Positions 35,381-47,863 of a stretch of DNA of 64,000 bases are shown here, piece by piece (within the stretch, counting starts at the first letter, position 1; the number at the start of each line of letters is the position of its first letter). The notes under the pieces are model-generated. The model was not told where the DNA came from. It did no database searches and was given only the letters and a program-made list of their open reading frames with translations. This stretch comes from Diogma glabrata (Eukaryota > Arthropoda > Insecta > Diptera > Cylindrotomidae). The translations under genes were made by a program, and so were the position numbers. Where the stretch lies: contig OY856188.1 of the NCBI GenBank assembly GCA_963693315.1, positions 269,013,114-269,077,113 on the forward strand, read 5' to 3'.

Positions 35381-36719
35381 CAGATCAAAAAACGGAATTT
35401 TGAATCTACAATATTTCAAAAATCTTGGAATCAATAAATCCAGAACAACTGCTTCATATCCCTAGACCTGAGTCAAAGAGTTGATTTTCATGTTATATGT
35501 TGATCTAGCACATTAAAGGGTAGATTATGGAGAAGCATTACTGGGTTGAAGCATTAGAAATTGTAGTCCAGCATATGATCACACCGTACATTAAGATCGG
35601 TCTGATCACCGAGATGTAAAATCATTGGGATATGTGAGGTGCAAGATTCCATATTTTTCCATGGCTTTTTTACATGAGTATAGATAGTTCTACTGTAACT
35701 TTTTCGCTCTTTCTGTGATATTTGATTTCCAGGTGAGTCCACCTAGGTATTCAGCATGTACATAGGTAATTTGCCAGTTCTGTAAGTGCAAGATCACTTC
35801 CCTCCAAAGCAATGGACCCAATATCAGGGATTCTCTACTTCCTGGCAAAAAGAATCACTACAGTTTTTGCAGGATTATTTTCTAACCCACATTTTTGGCC
35901 CATGTAATTTTATTGCAAGGGCAGTTGGGACTGGCTCGTCTATTGTACTTTGACTAGAATCGCCACTTGATTATTTTATTCAATGCCAACCCCCCCATGT
36001 TATTTGTTAAAGAAACCTAAATGGCAAGGTGACGGAGATTTATATCAAGATAAAGATATGAAAGTCAAAGATGTAAAGCAAAATCAAATCAAGCAAAACA
36101 AAGATTCAAAGTTATTTTAAGCCCTTTGAGTCTATAAAAGCATAAAAATTCTAAATTTTCATAAGAACTACTCTAATATAAGAACCACTCTAATATAAGA
36201 ACACCTCAAACTCATCTTCTTTTCTCCCGCCCTAGTCTGGCCCAAACCACATTCAAATTTTTAAGTTTTCGCACTTGAGAAGCTCTAGATTGTTTTCGAA
36301 AGCATAGTTCTTAAACAGCAAAAGTTCTTTTCGTTTATCGTTCTCAAGACTATCATTCTAACTTTACCAGACTAAAGAAACGTTTTTCACTAATTTTGGA
36401 GTTTTAAATCCCCTTGTGTCTTTAACATATTCAATAGCAACAAAAATAAAAGCCGGATACCAACTTATAACAGGAAAAATACTAAACCTAACAATAGCAT
36501 TTCCTTATAGTTTAACTGTATCGACTACAAATTAATCCAAATATAAATATTAATGCTGAGACCTACGAGTTATTTGCAAGAATTATGATAGAACAGAGGA
36601 GTAATTCTTGTATTCAATAGTCATTAGTGATGTCAACTATTTAGTTAACACACATTTGGTTATACCCCTGGCAGCCTGTTGCACCAAGCCACGAGGCATC
36701 AATTTATCAAAACAAATGT
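35381..36719. other. Unassigned stretch
   Basis: Mixed AT-rich DNA after the gypsy remnant. A short duplication, ACTCTAATATAAGAAC, occurs twice near 36170-36200. No LTR is recognised. Confidence 0.45.
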
Positions 36720-36729
36720 TTCTAGCATA

Positions 36730-37119
36730 ATTCGATATACTCATCGCCAAGGCATACCCATCGCTAGTAAGAGGAGCGCCTTCGATTATCACACATTTGT
36801 AATAAACGCATTAAATAAGACAAAACAGAGTGTTGCTTGAGCGGTGGAACCAATGATTCATCGCAAAAATAAAAGACTGTGTAAGCCGCAGTTCCAAATC
36901 AGAAACGTAATCAAAATGATTCACGGCATGCCCACGACTAATAATAAGATGTACGCCAACGAATTCAATGCCCAGTTCATTTTACACCTCAAAACATTGA
37001 AAAAACGTATAGGAAAATCTCAAAAACAATACACAAATTGCGATCTGATAGCTGAAAGCAATCTACGAAAGATTACGTATCAAATCTACGAAAACCTTCA
37101 AAGCTCTTATGACAAATAG
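36730..37119 (+). pseudogene. Coding-like frame with one stop, unrecognised
   Basis: One frame is open from about 36730 to TAG 37117-37119 except for a TGA at about 36838-36840. The 91-codon part after it starts at ATG 36844. Composition is more protein-like than the AT-driven frames nearby (Arg, His, Pro, Gln and Thr present), and the first part contains YTHRQGIPIASKRSAFDYH. I cannot name the family. A worn retrotransposon fragment is the likeliest source. Confidence 0.25.
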
Positions 37120-40100
37120 TCTATCGCCAATTTTTCTGAAAAGAAATTGGGCTGGATCTTCATTCTTGCATGTCTGAGTAATGAAAGATCAAACATTCGA
37201 AGTTTCGAAGTTTTCGAAAGTTTTAGGTTTCGAAGTTTTAGAAGAAATTTCTACTTAAATACGGGTTCTGAATAAATATTTTTTTTCTTCAATAAAACAA
37301 CTTATTTCACTTCCATATAAACAAACACAAAAATATAAAATAAAATAAATATTTTAATATTGAACTTCTTCTTATAATTGTTAACATAAAATTCTACAAA
37401 TTTACTAAATAAATAGATAATTTGGAAATATATACGAAGATATATAACAAATAAGTTATTTATTTGACAACTCAAAAAAGTTTGTTATTTAAATTCCTAG
37501 TAAACGTCATAGCAACAAACTAATGCGATGTTTTTTAATACTATCCTCCTAATTTAGTTCATACTCAAACCAATTTTTTACTATTCTAGCAATTTTGGAT
37601 TAAACTAGGTAGTAAAGTTTAACTAGTGTTTACTAGTTTTTATACATATCGCCCAATATTTGTTGCATTTTTGAAATATTTTGAATATGTATTAGTAAGC
37701 TGGTGGTTGACCTGGGTGATAGCTAAATTTTTTGTTTACGAGTTGGTCGGGAAAAACTCCACCGAAGCGAGTTAGTGGCAGAGTGATTTCGCGTGTAACC
37801 ATCAATTGTAAGCCTTTGTTGTTGACTTCATATTACAAAATTGCTAATTCTAGACTACAATAATAATAAGAGCTTTAAGCAGTCTATGGAACTCATTTGG
37901 TTATTCAGTCAAAAGAGAGCAGTAATGTTTAGAACACAAAGCTGATATATAAAAAATCTAAGAAAACGGATTGATGTTCTTACCGGACCTAGCAAATTAA
38001 AAAAATATACCAATAAATTTTAATTTTACATACTGTAGAAGAGGCTTCTGCACACATTCTATTAGAATGCTAGAGATGATATTGAAGTTATTGTCAAATA
38101 CAGGTATCGTAGATGTGCGGCAAATTTTTACTGTTTTTAAAAACACATCTAATTATGGATGAAATAGCTGCCTTAACTTGTTTGTTTGACATTGGTCCCT
38201 CAATCGTGCCTTGCAAATTCTACAATTACTGTATGCAACCGCCAAGTATGGGAGACGGTTTAAACTTTGAACGAATCAATTATCTATAGTTCAATTCCTG
38301 TGATAAACTTTATCAATAAACGATAGTTCATATTCGTTCCTATCATTAAGATAGTGAAAAAAGTAAAGTTTCGAAACAATTTAGATCAAATTTTTTAATT
38401 ATTTGAAATTTTCTCGACCCCATTCTAAATTTGAGTACTACGACCTCCATATAATGTCAAGTCGGGATTGGAACAAAAACCCAAGTCCACTTCAAAGTCG
38501 AAAAGCTAAAATGTTCGTCCGTTTTGGTGACGTAACTATGGATTGAAGGTTTTTATTTCTATTTTGAATGATTTGAATTATTTAATAACTTCGTCTGACA
38601 AGTATGTATTAGGCTTCCAGCCGATCATGTTAAAACCATAGACGGCAGCTCGACCTTTATCGTCAGTGTGGTTAATACAAAAGTTACTGGTCTATAACAA
38701 ATTTGTACCATCGATTTATAGTACGCTCTGCTGAGCTGTTAGATCCTTTCAACCGAAATCTTACTCAATTATTAAAAGTATCAAAATCATGAAATTTTCA
38801 TAGCCAGAGATATGCCATGTATCTTTAATTCAAGCGTTGCAAATAAGTTGTACTAAGATAATCTCTGAGAGGTACAGTCCCTCACGCCAACGGTGAAATC
38901 ATCAATAATGGCAAGAGTTATCACTTGTTTTACTAGCTATGCGATGCATACACAAACAAAAACTTGATTTCATACAAACTCAAATGGGATACACGACACG
39001 AGTGACGCCATAATTACAATACTGCATGAAAAATTTAAATTCAACCAATTCTAGGAAACAAGCCAAACGAACTACGTCCCGAAAACACTCGCAACGTGCA
39101 TAAACGTTTTTGGGAGAGTAGATGAAAATTTCGATTTTGGTAAAAAAAATTTTTGAACAAAATTCGTCAATTTTCATCAATGAACTAATACGAGTATTTT
39201 ATCTACTAGGTTGTACTTTGTACATCTAGTCGAGAGAACCGACCGAAGCGGCACTTTAGATTTCAGGTGAACAATTTATATTTTCTGTGGTCTTATGTAT
39301 TGGTTGAAATTTTTTTGATAAACAATTACACTAGAAGTGGGGTTTTGTTGCGACACCGAAAATAAATCATGTAGTTTAAATAAAAATAGTATAAAAAAGC
39401 AAGTAAATTCTAACTGAAAACAATATTTAGAACTCTGTATCTATATTAAACAATACTATTGATTGTCAAAATTTAGGGGTTATAATATTAATTATCTATG
39501 TGTTTATTTTTTTTAAATATTTCGATCATAGATTTAACATTTGGATGCTGTGGCAAAACTAATTGCAATTTTTCTTGCCAAGACCACCCATTCAATAATT
39601 ATTAGTATTTCAATTTCTTCGTTTATATTATAATAACTTTTACAAACTTTAATATAAATACATCACCAAAACCCATTTTTAATCGTAAACATTGCAAAGC
39701 AATTAATAATTAATTAAAATATAAAGCATTAAAAAAACTATAAATAAATATTTCATTTCAACAAACAATAAAATATAATTTTATTTTTATTTTCACTTAC
39801 CCACAAAGGAAACTTACTCGGTTGGGAAATTATATGGTGAAAATTTTAATGTTATAATTTTCATCAAAACTCATACGAGTATAACAGTCGCAAAATTTTG
39901 TTTACAGTTCTATGCAGCAGAACGTGTGCATAATTAAAAATTTTATGATGAATGGATTGTGGTAAAACGACAAAAAGGATTGAAAAAAGAAATGGTAATG
40001 GATATAGCTAAGTTTTCATGATTAAATAGAGAAATCTGAAGGATGTTGTTCACACATTTAGATTTGAGCATTTTAAACGATAAAAACATAAAGTTGGTTA

Positions 40101-41455
40101 AAGTATACCAAAGTGTTTAAAAAAATTTGTATAATAGAATGACAAGTGAAAAGATTTATTTGTGAAGATAGCAAATGTAATTCTTAAGAGCTTTTCTTGG
40201 AACGTTAATTATTTCTTGTTTATGTTTAAGAATTAAGAATTTCAACGAACTTACGAATAGATTACCTTTCCTCTTTTCTTCAATATATATCTTCAAACTT
40301 TCTAGATAAACATAAATAATTTTCTTTAAATAAATTTTCAATTAAGTGATCACAAAGCTCCCACATTCTAATAAAGTAACAAATAACAATAGCTTTGTAA
40401 TCGTCAACAAAACAGCTCACATCAAACTCTAATAAATAATTTCAACTGTATAAACCTTTCTATCAAAATCCATTCCACTATCACTAAGTTGAAAAAACAC
40501 AGCAACAAAATATAATTTAACCCAAAATTGTTCTGCTCTTTTGTTTGTTTAATGGATAAAAAATAAGCAAATTATATAGATCCAAGGAATTTTAACGTAA
40601 GATAGAAATAGATGAATTATTTAGGTTTTACTTTTGTTTCAGTTTTAATATAAGTGAATAAATAATTCAATAAGATGCTAAATATATAATCTTTTCAATG
40701 GTTTGATTTTTATATTGTTCCTATCTTCGTGATTGGTTTCTATAATAAATTTGAAAAACTCAAAACACAAAGTGTTTTCTTAAGTGGAAAAGAAGTAATT
40801 CAATTGAAATTCAGTTCATAAAAATTGAAGAAACCTTATTTGTATTAAAGACTCGTTAGTGTTAAAGCAAGATTAATTTATAATTTAAAAACACTTGAAT
40901 TATGCTTTCTCCGAATAAATATAGGCAATTAACTTACAGTCTAGACATGTGAAAAATAAAAAATTAATCTGGGAGTTTAAATAAAACATGGGAAAAAATA
41001 GTAAAAAATTATTCTGTTTTAGCCATTTAAGGGACCTCGGTTTAGCTGGGGAGCTATTACGCAAAAATAAAAAAATTATAGCTCAAAATTAGGAGCTATT
41101 TTGTAACTTTCAAAAAACGCGATAACAAAATTTTGAGCTCAACACTCTAAGCAAAAATTTCTTAAGGAAATGATGGCCCTGAGTGAACGTTCTCTCAACC
41201 TCCCCACTCATCTTAAGAATAACTCGAAATGATTCTACATAAGTTCATAATTAAGAGCTATTTAGGAGCTCTTAAGGCTATAAACTTTTGATTTTAGAGC
41301 TCCACCCCTATTCTTAAAAGAACCCGAAAACTGGTTTGGCCCCCCCACCATACAAAAGAATAGATATACCATTTTTTTTATGTCAGTTAATGATCTTCCA
41401 ATTAAGGAGATTATTAAATATGTTACTCCATATTTCTGAGTTGCGACCCCTTAAT
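37120..41455. other. Unassigned AT-rich stretch
   Basis: No supported gene or element. Between 41040 and 41330 the word GGAGCTATT/AGAGCT recurs irregularly. Several 60-66-codon frames are composition artefacts. Confidence 0.5.
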
Positions 41456-42668
41456 TTTAAATTTGAATTCTAAGATTGACCTTTTAATTTGAATTTTCAG
41501 CTTGAATTTTAAATTTGAATTTTTAATTTGACTTTTAAATTTTATATTTAAATTTTAAATTTGAACATCAAAATTTGAATTTTAAATTTATTTATATTTG
41601 AATTTTAAATTTTAATTTTAAATTCGAAATTTAAAATTGCATTTCAAATTTTAATGTTAAATTTGAATTTAAAATTTGAATTTTCAACTTGAATTTTAAA
41701 TTTCAATTTTAAATTTAAATTTTAAATTTATTTAAATTTGAATTTCAAAATTGAATTTTAAATTTTAATTTCCAATTCGAAATTTAAAATTACATTTCAA
41801 ATTCAAATTTTAAATTTGAATTTTATGTTTGAATTTTAAATTTGAATTTTCAACTTGAATTTTAAATTTGAATTTTCAATTTAAAGTTTCCATTTGAATT
41901 TTAAATTTGAATTCTTTATTTAAATTTTAAATTTGAACATCACAATTTGAATTTTAAATTTATTTATATTTGAATTTTAAATTTTAATTTAAAACTCGAA
42001 ATTTAAAATTGCATTTCAAATTTGAAATTTAAAATTGCATTTCAAATTTCAATTTTAAATTTGAATTTTAAATTTGAATTTTCAACTTGAATTTTAAATT
42101 TGAGTTTTTAACTTGAATTTTAAATTTGTATTTTCAATTTAAATTTTCCATTTGAATTTTAAATTTGAATTCTTTATTTAAATTTTAAATTTGAACATCA
42201 AAATTTGAATTTTAAATTTATTTAAATTTGAATTTTAAATTTTAATTTCAAATCCGAAATTTAAAATTGCATTTCAAATTCGAAATTTAAAATTGCATTT
42301 TAAATTTCAATTTTAAATTTGAATTTTCAATTTGAATTTTAAATTTGAGTTTTATATTTAAATCTTAAGTTTGAATTTTAACTTTATTTAAATTTGAATT
42401 TCAAAATTGAATTTTAAATTTTAATTTCAAATTCGAAATTTTAAATTCGAATTCTATATTTAAATTTTAAATTTGAACATCAAAATCTGAATTTTAAATT
42501 TATTTAAATTTGAATTTCAGATTTGAATTTCAAATTTTCATATTAAATTGAATTTTAAATTTAAATTTTAAATTTGAATTTTAGATTTGAATTTTTAATT
42601 TGAACTTTAAGTTTGAATTTCAAATTTGAATCTCAAAATTGAATTTTAAATTTGAATTAAAAAATTTG
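41456..42668. repeat. 1.2-kb array with 13-bp period (GAATTTTAAATTT)
   Basis: The unit GAATTTTAAATTT and close variants repeat throughout, with longer super-units visible where CATCAAAATTTGAATTT and TTAAAATTGCATTTCAAATT recur. It is almost free of G and C. It ends directly before the LINE fragment. Confidence 0.92.
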
Positions 42669-42689
42669 AATTTAGCAGAGTAGCAAAGA

Positions 42690-42907
42690 GATGAACAGCA
42701 GTCAGTGTGGTGAAGAGTAGTGCTCATAGCATTTGCGACACTAAACTTAGTTCTGCTGAACTCCGGAAATTTTTCACCATTTCGTACAGACAGTGTCAGT
42801 TCCATGATTGACCTTACGCTCGTGAGTGGCTCTCTAGATTGGAGAAAACAAACTGGAGCGTTAGTGAGTATTACACCAATACTGACCATCAAGCGATACG
42901 GTTCTAG
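42690..42907 (+). pseudogene. LINE endonuclease C-terminal fragment (R1/Jockey-like)
   Basis: In one frame, AFATLNLVLLNSGNFSPFRT and SVSSMIDLTLVSGSLDWR (about 42726-42845) match the end of the endonuclease domain of insect non-LTR elements. After a frameshift near 42845-42850 the next frame reads NWSVSEYYTNTDHQAIRF (42851-42904), with the catalytic DH pair, then TAG. No reverse transcriptase follows, so only about 215 bp survives. The overlapping minus-strand frame is a shadow. Clade uncertain. Confidence 0.8.
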
Positions 42908-43749
42908 ATAAACGAAAAGATGCAAGCAATCAAATGAGTCAATTGATTCCGTCCCTCTTGACCATATTCCAGAAGTTCCTCTAAAAATCGTTTTAGCATC
43001 CTATGCCCATCCTAGATATCGAATATCATTAAAATCGTTTGGAAAATGGTTAAGTTCTGTGTTTCGTCCGACCTGATCTGGTCATATTATACAACTTCCT
43101 CTAAATCATCCTAGTATTTCCAGAATCATCTTGGAACTGCCAACAATCATCTCGCATTCCCATCGTACATATTTAATTTCATCAAACTAGAGTAAAAAGG
43201 GCAATGTTCCATCTGGCTAGATCATATTTCAATTGTTCGCGCCAATTCAACATAAATAAACAACAATTCAACAACAACAACATTAAACAACAATTAAACA
43301 TTCACTCTAATTCAACATAAAATAATTTAAAACAAATTTTCACTTTCAAGCGTCACAATTTCTTTTATATTTAACGTTTCATAATTTTAAATAGTAATAG
43401 CTCTCAAATATTTATATGGTCAGTTTGACATTGATCGAAAATGTAATTGGTCGAAAGTATTGATTTTAATTTAATCTGATAATAGATGTCTCGTTGAAAG
43501 GTTTCAAATTGTCCAAACAAGTATTTGACATTTTCTAAGTAAAGCAATTTTATCTTGTGGGGTTTGATTTCATATTATATAAATTAAAGTGAAAATTATA
43601 AAATCTCTCTAATATTATTTATTGGTATTGCGAGGAGAACATACCAGCGATACTGGAAACAAAATTTAAAACCTTTTAATTTTGCAAAACTGGGCGATGG
43701 CGAATCAAGAAGTCTAATCAAAACAACAACTTAATATAAAAATCATCTT
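42908..43749. other. Unassigned stretch with weak repeat words
   Basis: Words such as AACTTCCTCTAAA and AATCATCTTGGAAC recur loosely between 42960 and 43760 and may be worn units of the following minisatellite. CAACAACAA-type runs lie near 43262-43300. Confidence 0.4.
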
Positions 43750-43936
43750 AGAACCCCAATCGAACTTTTCAAAATTTCTCACATGAAACGTAACCCAACA
43801 TTTTTCTCCAGACAATATTTATTATGACCAATTTTCATCAATTCGGTTCGTCTACAGACATAACCCTTTAAAGGCAGGATCTTTATAGTGCTCACATGAA
43901 CTTGACCTAATATTTTTCCCAGAGATAACTTTGGAC
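43750..43936 (+). repeat. Minisatellite, left part (140-150 bp unit, interrupted by hAT)
   Basis: Units contain CACATGAAACTTGACCCAAT, CCAGAGATAACTTTGGACCA, TCATCAATTCGRTTC and CTACAGACATAACCCTTTA. It continues at 48823 once the hAT element is removed. Confidence 0.8.
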
Positions 43937-45327
43937 CACGGGTGGGAAACCTGTGGCCTTTTGAGATTTTCTTTGTGAGCTTATCACATATTTTGAATTT
44001 TATACAAAATTCAAACCAATTTTGTTCGTTGAAATGTTTTTTGTAAAATTGTATTCTTTTTTAAATATTTAATCCCTTTTTTCGAAAGTATCTTGTCTAG
44101 TTCAGCAGTCGACTTTTTCGTGATTTTGGTTTGAAAATAGCAAAGTAACAATAACCCATTAATTCTACGTACGTTTATATCACTGATAGTTTAATAGAAT
44201 ATAGTACATTTTGCTACAAGAGATTAAAACACTATGTTTTTCGTATGTGAGAAATTGTTAGTGAGACGCGTTAGTATCGAGTGGGACATTTTAACAAACA
44301 TAAAATGTTTTCATCTCGCGTAAGAAATTGCAATTTTTTCCGCGATAGTAAATAAATAATAAACGATATTTATTATAAATTATTAAATTAGAAATCAACA
44401 ACACAGCATTCAAAATTCATATTCTTTTTTTAACTGTTACTGTGATTTAAAATTTTTTTAAAGTTGCATAATTTAATTAATTTTTATTTAATTATTTATA
44501 CCATAACAACTACAATCTGCTATTTAGCGAAAATGATTTTACACTATTTAAAAAAAAACTTTTTAATTAAGACTGCTTGAAAACAGACTTTTCATCTGCT
44601 ATCATAAAAAAATTGTTTTTCGGCAAACGGCTGTACAATTTCGCCATTTCTTTCCATATTTTTACGGTGGCGGCAAAAGTATGACATATTGTCATATTTG
44701 ACATATTTGTTATTTTTTCAAACAAATTGTATAACTATGACAACAAAACATAACAAATATTTTGATTGGAATATTAAATTTTGAATTGAAAGCTTGCTTT
44801 GATAAACAAATTTATTTTTGATATGATTTATACATATATAAATGTTTTTTACTTTTTTGAATGTTACTATGATGATAGAATAAATAATTTTGATGTATTA
44901 GTTTTATATTTATAAAAAATTTAAACGTTTTCCGAAAAAATAGTGTATTTAACTCGGTGCTAGAGCGACTTTTGTGTTTCGTCTATAAGTTTTGGTTTCT
45001 CTACGGTCAGCCGTCAAACTATAGACTCAACACAAAAAGTAGCACTTTAGCTCCTAATTAAATAATATGCTATTTTTACTATTAAATTATCAGAATAATA
45101 CATTATTGAAGCAGTTGAATGCTTAGATCCTGAAAATAATGAAAAATATAAACAACTACCTCTTTCAAAAACGGCTTTTACAAATAGACAACACGAATTA
45201 GCTCACAATGTAACAGAACCGCTTCGCACAATTATTCAATAAAGGATGTATATTTTTCGTTAGATGAATCTACTGATAAAACTGACTCGGCTCAGGTATT
45301 TTATTTGTACTATATCTGAAAATTTCA

Positions 45328-46570
45328 CTAGTTTACAAGAAAACTCTCCAGAAATAAAACCCAACTTTTCCTATAAATTTTGACCTGTTGAACACGAATA
45401 TTGTTTTTTTCAAATTTTTCCATATTCAACGCCATAAATTTTAAACAAACAATGATTGAAAATTTGTTTAGTTTCTTAAAACCTACAGTTAATTTAATAT
45501 CCTTTCTTTTAAGTTAAAAATCACAAATTTTGGTGCAGGTTGCCCCAAGTTATTCAGGTTTTCCCAAAAAAAGTCAAAACTTAAATTTGAAAAAAAATTT
45601 TAGTTTTTGCTGAGAATAATTTAAATTCTGCAACGTAATTGATTTACATATGAGTTGTTATACAGATTTTTCAGTTAAAATTGCGAGTTTTGGTCAAAAG
45701 CTGGTTGTAATACAACATTAAACCGTTAAATAAAGATTTTTTCCATTGTACCTTGCATGTTTTAAGTTACAGTTGACATAACTTTGTTCCGGCATTCACA
45801 GTCTATCTTCATTCAGTTTTATGCCAAAGTAATGAAGGTATGCAATTCTTATAATGGAGTGATTTTTTTAGCAAGATATACATATTATGCAAATTCCACA
45901 AATAAAACAAAATGAATTTGGACTATTTTTACACTTGAAACTTCTTGAGGCATTTAAATAAATTTAAATTTAAACTTTACTATTTTAAAAGAATTCTTAA
46001 CTGATGTTTGAGAACGACTGAACTTGTAAAATATTATTTACTATGCGGCACAAAAAGAATAGAAAAAATACATAAACGCGGTTGAAATAAGGAAAACTCA
46101 AATATCTCGTAGTTTTTATTCGAAAATCTGTATTTGTACAACTTATACATAAATCAATTATGTTGCAGAATTTAAATTATTCTTAGTAACAAACTTTTTT
46201 TTCCAAATTTTTTGTTTGGCCATTTTCGGGAAAACCTGTATAACTTGGTGCAACCTGCACCAATATTCGTGTTTCTTATCTTAAAAGAAAGAAATTTGAA
46301 TTTACCACGAACTCCAAGAAATTAAACAAATTAACAATCAGTGTTTGTTTTAAATTTATTGAAAAGTTTTTAAAAACATAAATTTTTGCTTTTTTCAACT
46401 TTTTTTCGAATGTAACTTCTAGAACCCTTATTGGATTTTAATAAAAATAGCTGAAAATGTTCGTTAGCATCTTTACTATACCCTGATATTCGTGTTGAGC
46501 AGGTCAAAATCCACAAGAAAAGTTGGGTTTTAGTCAGGGTGATGAAAAAAGATCAAATTTTGTAAACTAG
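45328..46570. mobile_element. Long-TIR element without gene, relative of 9319-11864
   Basis: Tips CTAGTTTACAA (45328) and TTGTAAACTAG (ending 46570). The arms, about 45328-45690 and 46105-46570, pair through AAAACCCAACTTTTC, ATTTTGACCTGTTGAACACG-like, AGTTATTCAGGTTTTCCC and TCTGCAACGTAATTGATTTA. The right arm also aligns with the right arm of the 9.3-11.9-kb element. Flanking 8-mers AAATTTCA and AGTTTTCA match at 6 of 8 bases and may be a worn 8-bp duplication. Removing the element restores the hAT frame ...ISENF-QYYQELLG. The interior of about 410 bp has no gene. Confidence 0.85.
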
Positions 46571-47543
46571 AGTTTTCAATATTATCAGGAACTACTCGGT
46601 ATGGGCACACTTACTGGAAGAACACGTGAAACAGATATTCGTGATAGCTTTCAGCAAATATATTGTGAAGTAGGACTAAATCTGGATAATCTGGTGAGTG
46701 TGTGCCACTCCATGGTGCATTTTCATAAGAGGCAAAAAAAGAAGAATTTGTTTCCTTGTTAAAAAAGCCATTTAAATTTACAAACAATAATTTCCTTTCA
46801 TTGTATATTGCACTAACAAAATCTTTGTGCTTAATCTACTACATTAAAAAATACTAAATAGAGACAAATTATTGTTCCTGTAAATTTTATTTAAAACAAT
46901 GCAACACGAAATCATCAATTTCAAAACTTGCTTATATCAGATACAGTGTGGATTTACCGTATTATTATTAAGTGCACTGGCTATCAAAAGGAACGGTTTT
47001 AGTTAGTGAAATTGTATGAGGAACAAAACCAGCATTGCGAAGGACTAGATGACGAATTTTGCAAAAATTCTGCATTTTTGTATGATGTTATGATAAAGCA
47101 GAACGATTTAAATATTTCTTTGCAAAGTAAATTTACGATATATGTATTTATGATATGTGGCAAAAATCCATGCATTTCGAAAAAAATTATAATTTTTTAA
47201 AACTATTTTATCTGGATCGGAAATTTTTTATAGGAACATTTTCCGCAATAAGCAAAAAAATTAAATGAACTGGAATCTGGTAGTTTCATATTTCAAGATT
47301 ACATAACTGTTTTGGACTCATTAATTGAAAAATATACGCAACGGTTTTCTGGTTTTGAAGAACATACTCTTACAATGAAATTAGCATTTGAACCACATCT
47401 AGTTGATATCTCAAAAGTCAAAAGCACCGAGTGGACTCCAGATGTAGTTATTTGAGTTATGTGAAGATAATATTATTAAGTATGATAATATTATAAAATA
47501 TAAATAAAAATTTCAAAAATCCCCAATAATATTATAAAATATC

Positions 47544-47863
47544 ATTATCATTATCATTATCAATATTACATAATATGGAGTCTAATGACAGTGGAAAAAT
47601 TCAACTTAAGTAAAAAATAATTAAGTGATAAAGAAGTTTCAACTTTGAAATTGTCATCGCCTCAACGGCGTAATCGATAGCGTGTCTGCCCACGGATTCG
47701 AGCCGGGCACTGACGAGGGTAGGTTCGAATCCCATCCGAAACACGTAAAAAATGTGAATTGTAGTTTTTTTCTGAGAAACTTCAAACCATAACTTTGAAT
47801 TGAAAATATTCCAACTACTTCTTTACTTACTTGAGTTTAATTGATCTCAAAAATCCAAAATAA
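47544..47863 (+). mobile_element. Insert flanked by 13-bp direct repeats, with polymerase III head
   Basis: ATTATAAAATATC occurs at 47531-47543 and 47864-47876, flanking 320 bp that interrupt the hAT gene between ELCEDNIIKY and LFDAKKVP. A 13-bp duplication suits LINE-driven insertion. It contains a tRNA-like head at 47656-47742. The first 100 bp (AATATGGAGTCTAATGACAG) also occur inverted near 60080. The likely identity is a SINE, or two nested repeats. Confidence 0.6.
47656..47742 (+). ncRNA. tRNA-like polymerase III promoter region (SINE head)
   Basis: GGCGTAATCGATAGCG (A-box region, 47664-47680) and a perfect B box GGTTCGAATCC (47722-47732) are spaced as in a tRNA gene. TGCCC/GGGCA can form an anticodon-like stem, but with a 13-nt loop, and the acceptor stem does not close. 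It is not a functional tRNA. Confidence 0.6.

Noticed and set aside
42620..42925. 101-codon minus-strand frame
   Set aside because: Opposite strand of the LINE endonuclease fragment; includes translated satellite.
47656..47742. Functional tRNA gene
   Set aside because: The acceptor stem does not close and the anticodon loop would be 13 nt; only the promoter boxes are intact.
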